A stretch of DNA of 64,000 bases from Candidatus Electrothrix gigas (GTDB taxonomy: Bacteria; Desulfobacterota; Desulfobulbia; Desulfobulbales; Desulfobulbaceae), in contig QYLO01000003.1 of assembly GCA_022766165.1 (NCBI GenBank), positions 62,001-126,000 on the forward strand. The letters run 5' to 3'. Made by a program: the position numbers and the translations under genes. The notes below the pieces were generated by a model, which was given only the letters and a program-made list of their open reading frames with translations, had not been told where the DNA came from and made no database searches. Each line of letters starts with the position of its first letter. The stretch's first letter is position 1. Of the stretch, positions 63,834 to 64,000 are shown one piece after another.

Positions 63834-64000
63834 GTGCAGCAAATAACACTCATCGAATCTGATAAAGATAACAACCGAACGCATATCGGCAGCGGGATCA
63901 GCCTTGAAATTCGTGGCAGTAAAAACGGTATAGCCATACAGTATGACTATGAAAGGGAAATAAAGAGAGTTGACCTGTCAGATAAGACGGCAAAACGAAT
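63834..64000 (+). CDS. Start of an unidentified protein (partial)
   Basis: A frame open to the window edge from GTG 63834 with AAAGGAAG upstream. The first 55 residues (QQITLIESDKDNNRTHIGSG, then ISLEIRGSKNGIAIQYDYER) show a beta-strand pattern with no recognisable motif. It continues beyond the window. Confidence 0.5.
   Translation, partial: MQQITLIESDKDNNRTHIGSGISLEIRGSKNGIAIQYDYEREIKRVDLSDKTAKR

Overview
The window looks like a chromosomal segment of an anaerobic, sulfate-reducer-type member of the Desulfobacterota, most likely Desulfobulbales (a cable-bacterium relative is possible). This is an inference from gene content: Wood-Ljungdahl acetyl-CoA synthase genes, a selenocysteine-containing HdrA/MvhD pair, a nifH-nifI1-nifI2-nifD-nifK operon, c-type cytochrome maturation system II and several multihaem cytochromes. 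No rRNA is present to fix the taxonomy.

Layout. 1-6.8 kb: carbonyl branch of the Wood-Ljungdahl pathway, with a MetF-AcsD fusion, AcsB and AcsC. 6.9-8.4 kb: a small secreted protein, an orphan MNT nucleotidyltransferase and a PD-(D/E)XK-like protein. 8.5-12.3 kb: hdrA and mvhD, each interrupted by an in-frame TGA best read as selenocysteine. 12.4-23.2 kb: housekeeping genes (radical SAM protein, secreted trypsin-like protease, rnc, tRNA-Cys, citrate synthase, a TIGR01777-type epimerase, resB-ccsA, tetrahaem cytochrome c3). 23.3-29.7 kb: nifA and nifV, then a six-gene operon headed by a NifB paralogue that lacks the radical-SAM cysteines. 29.7-34.5 kb: an accessory island with 21-bp tandem repeats, hypothetical proteins, a DUF6155 protein and a HipA-like kinase. 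34.5-47.5 kb: nifHI1I2DK, the divergent nifEN and, beyond a RimK/RimB/M14-deacylase operon, nifB. 47.6-58.8 kb: an MscS-type channel, a 2601-residue enediyne-type iterative polyketide synthase carrying its own phosphopantetheinyl transferase and two C-terminal hot-dog thioesterases, and cbiG. 59-64 kb: tRNA-Thr, a nonahaem lipoprotein cytochrome, an RlpA-SPOR lipoprotein, a pentahaem c554-like cytochrome and the start of an unknown gene.

How it works together. Five sigma-54 (-24/-12) promoters can be read by eye, before nifV, the pseudo-nifB operon, nifH, nifE and nifB. Four have a perfect NifA site (TGT-N10-ACA) 80-115 bp upstream, so the nitrogenase genes here form one NifA/RpoN regulon, and that regulon includes the uncharacterised pseudo-nifB operon. 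The acs genes with HdrA/MvhD suggest electron-bifurcating or confurcating redox coupling to methylene-THF reduction. A family of GTAGGGGC-type palindromic repeats sits in the spacers of the acs, hdr and nif genes.

The most novel items are the pseudo-NifB operon, the PksE-TE-TE megasynthase, the MetF-AcsD fusion, the two selenoproteins, the palindromic spacer repeats and the 21-bp repeat arrays.
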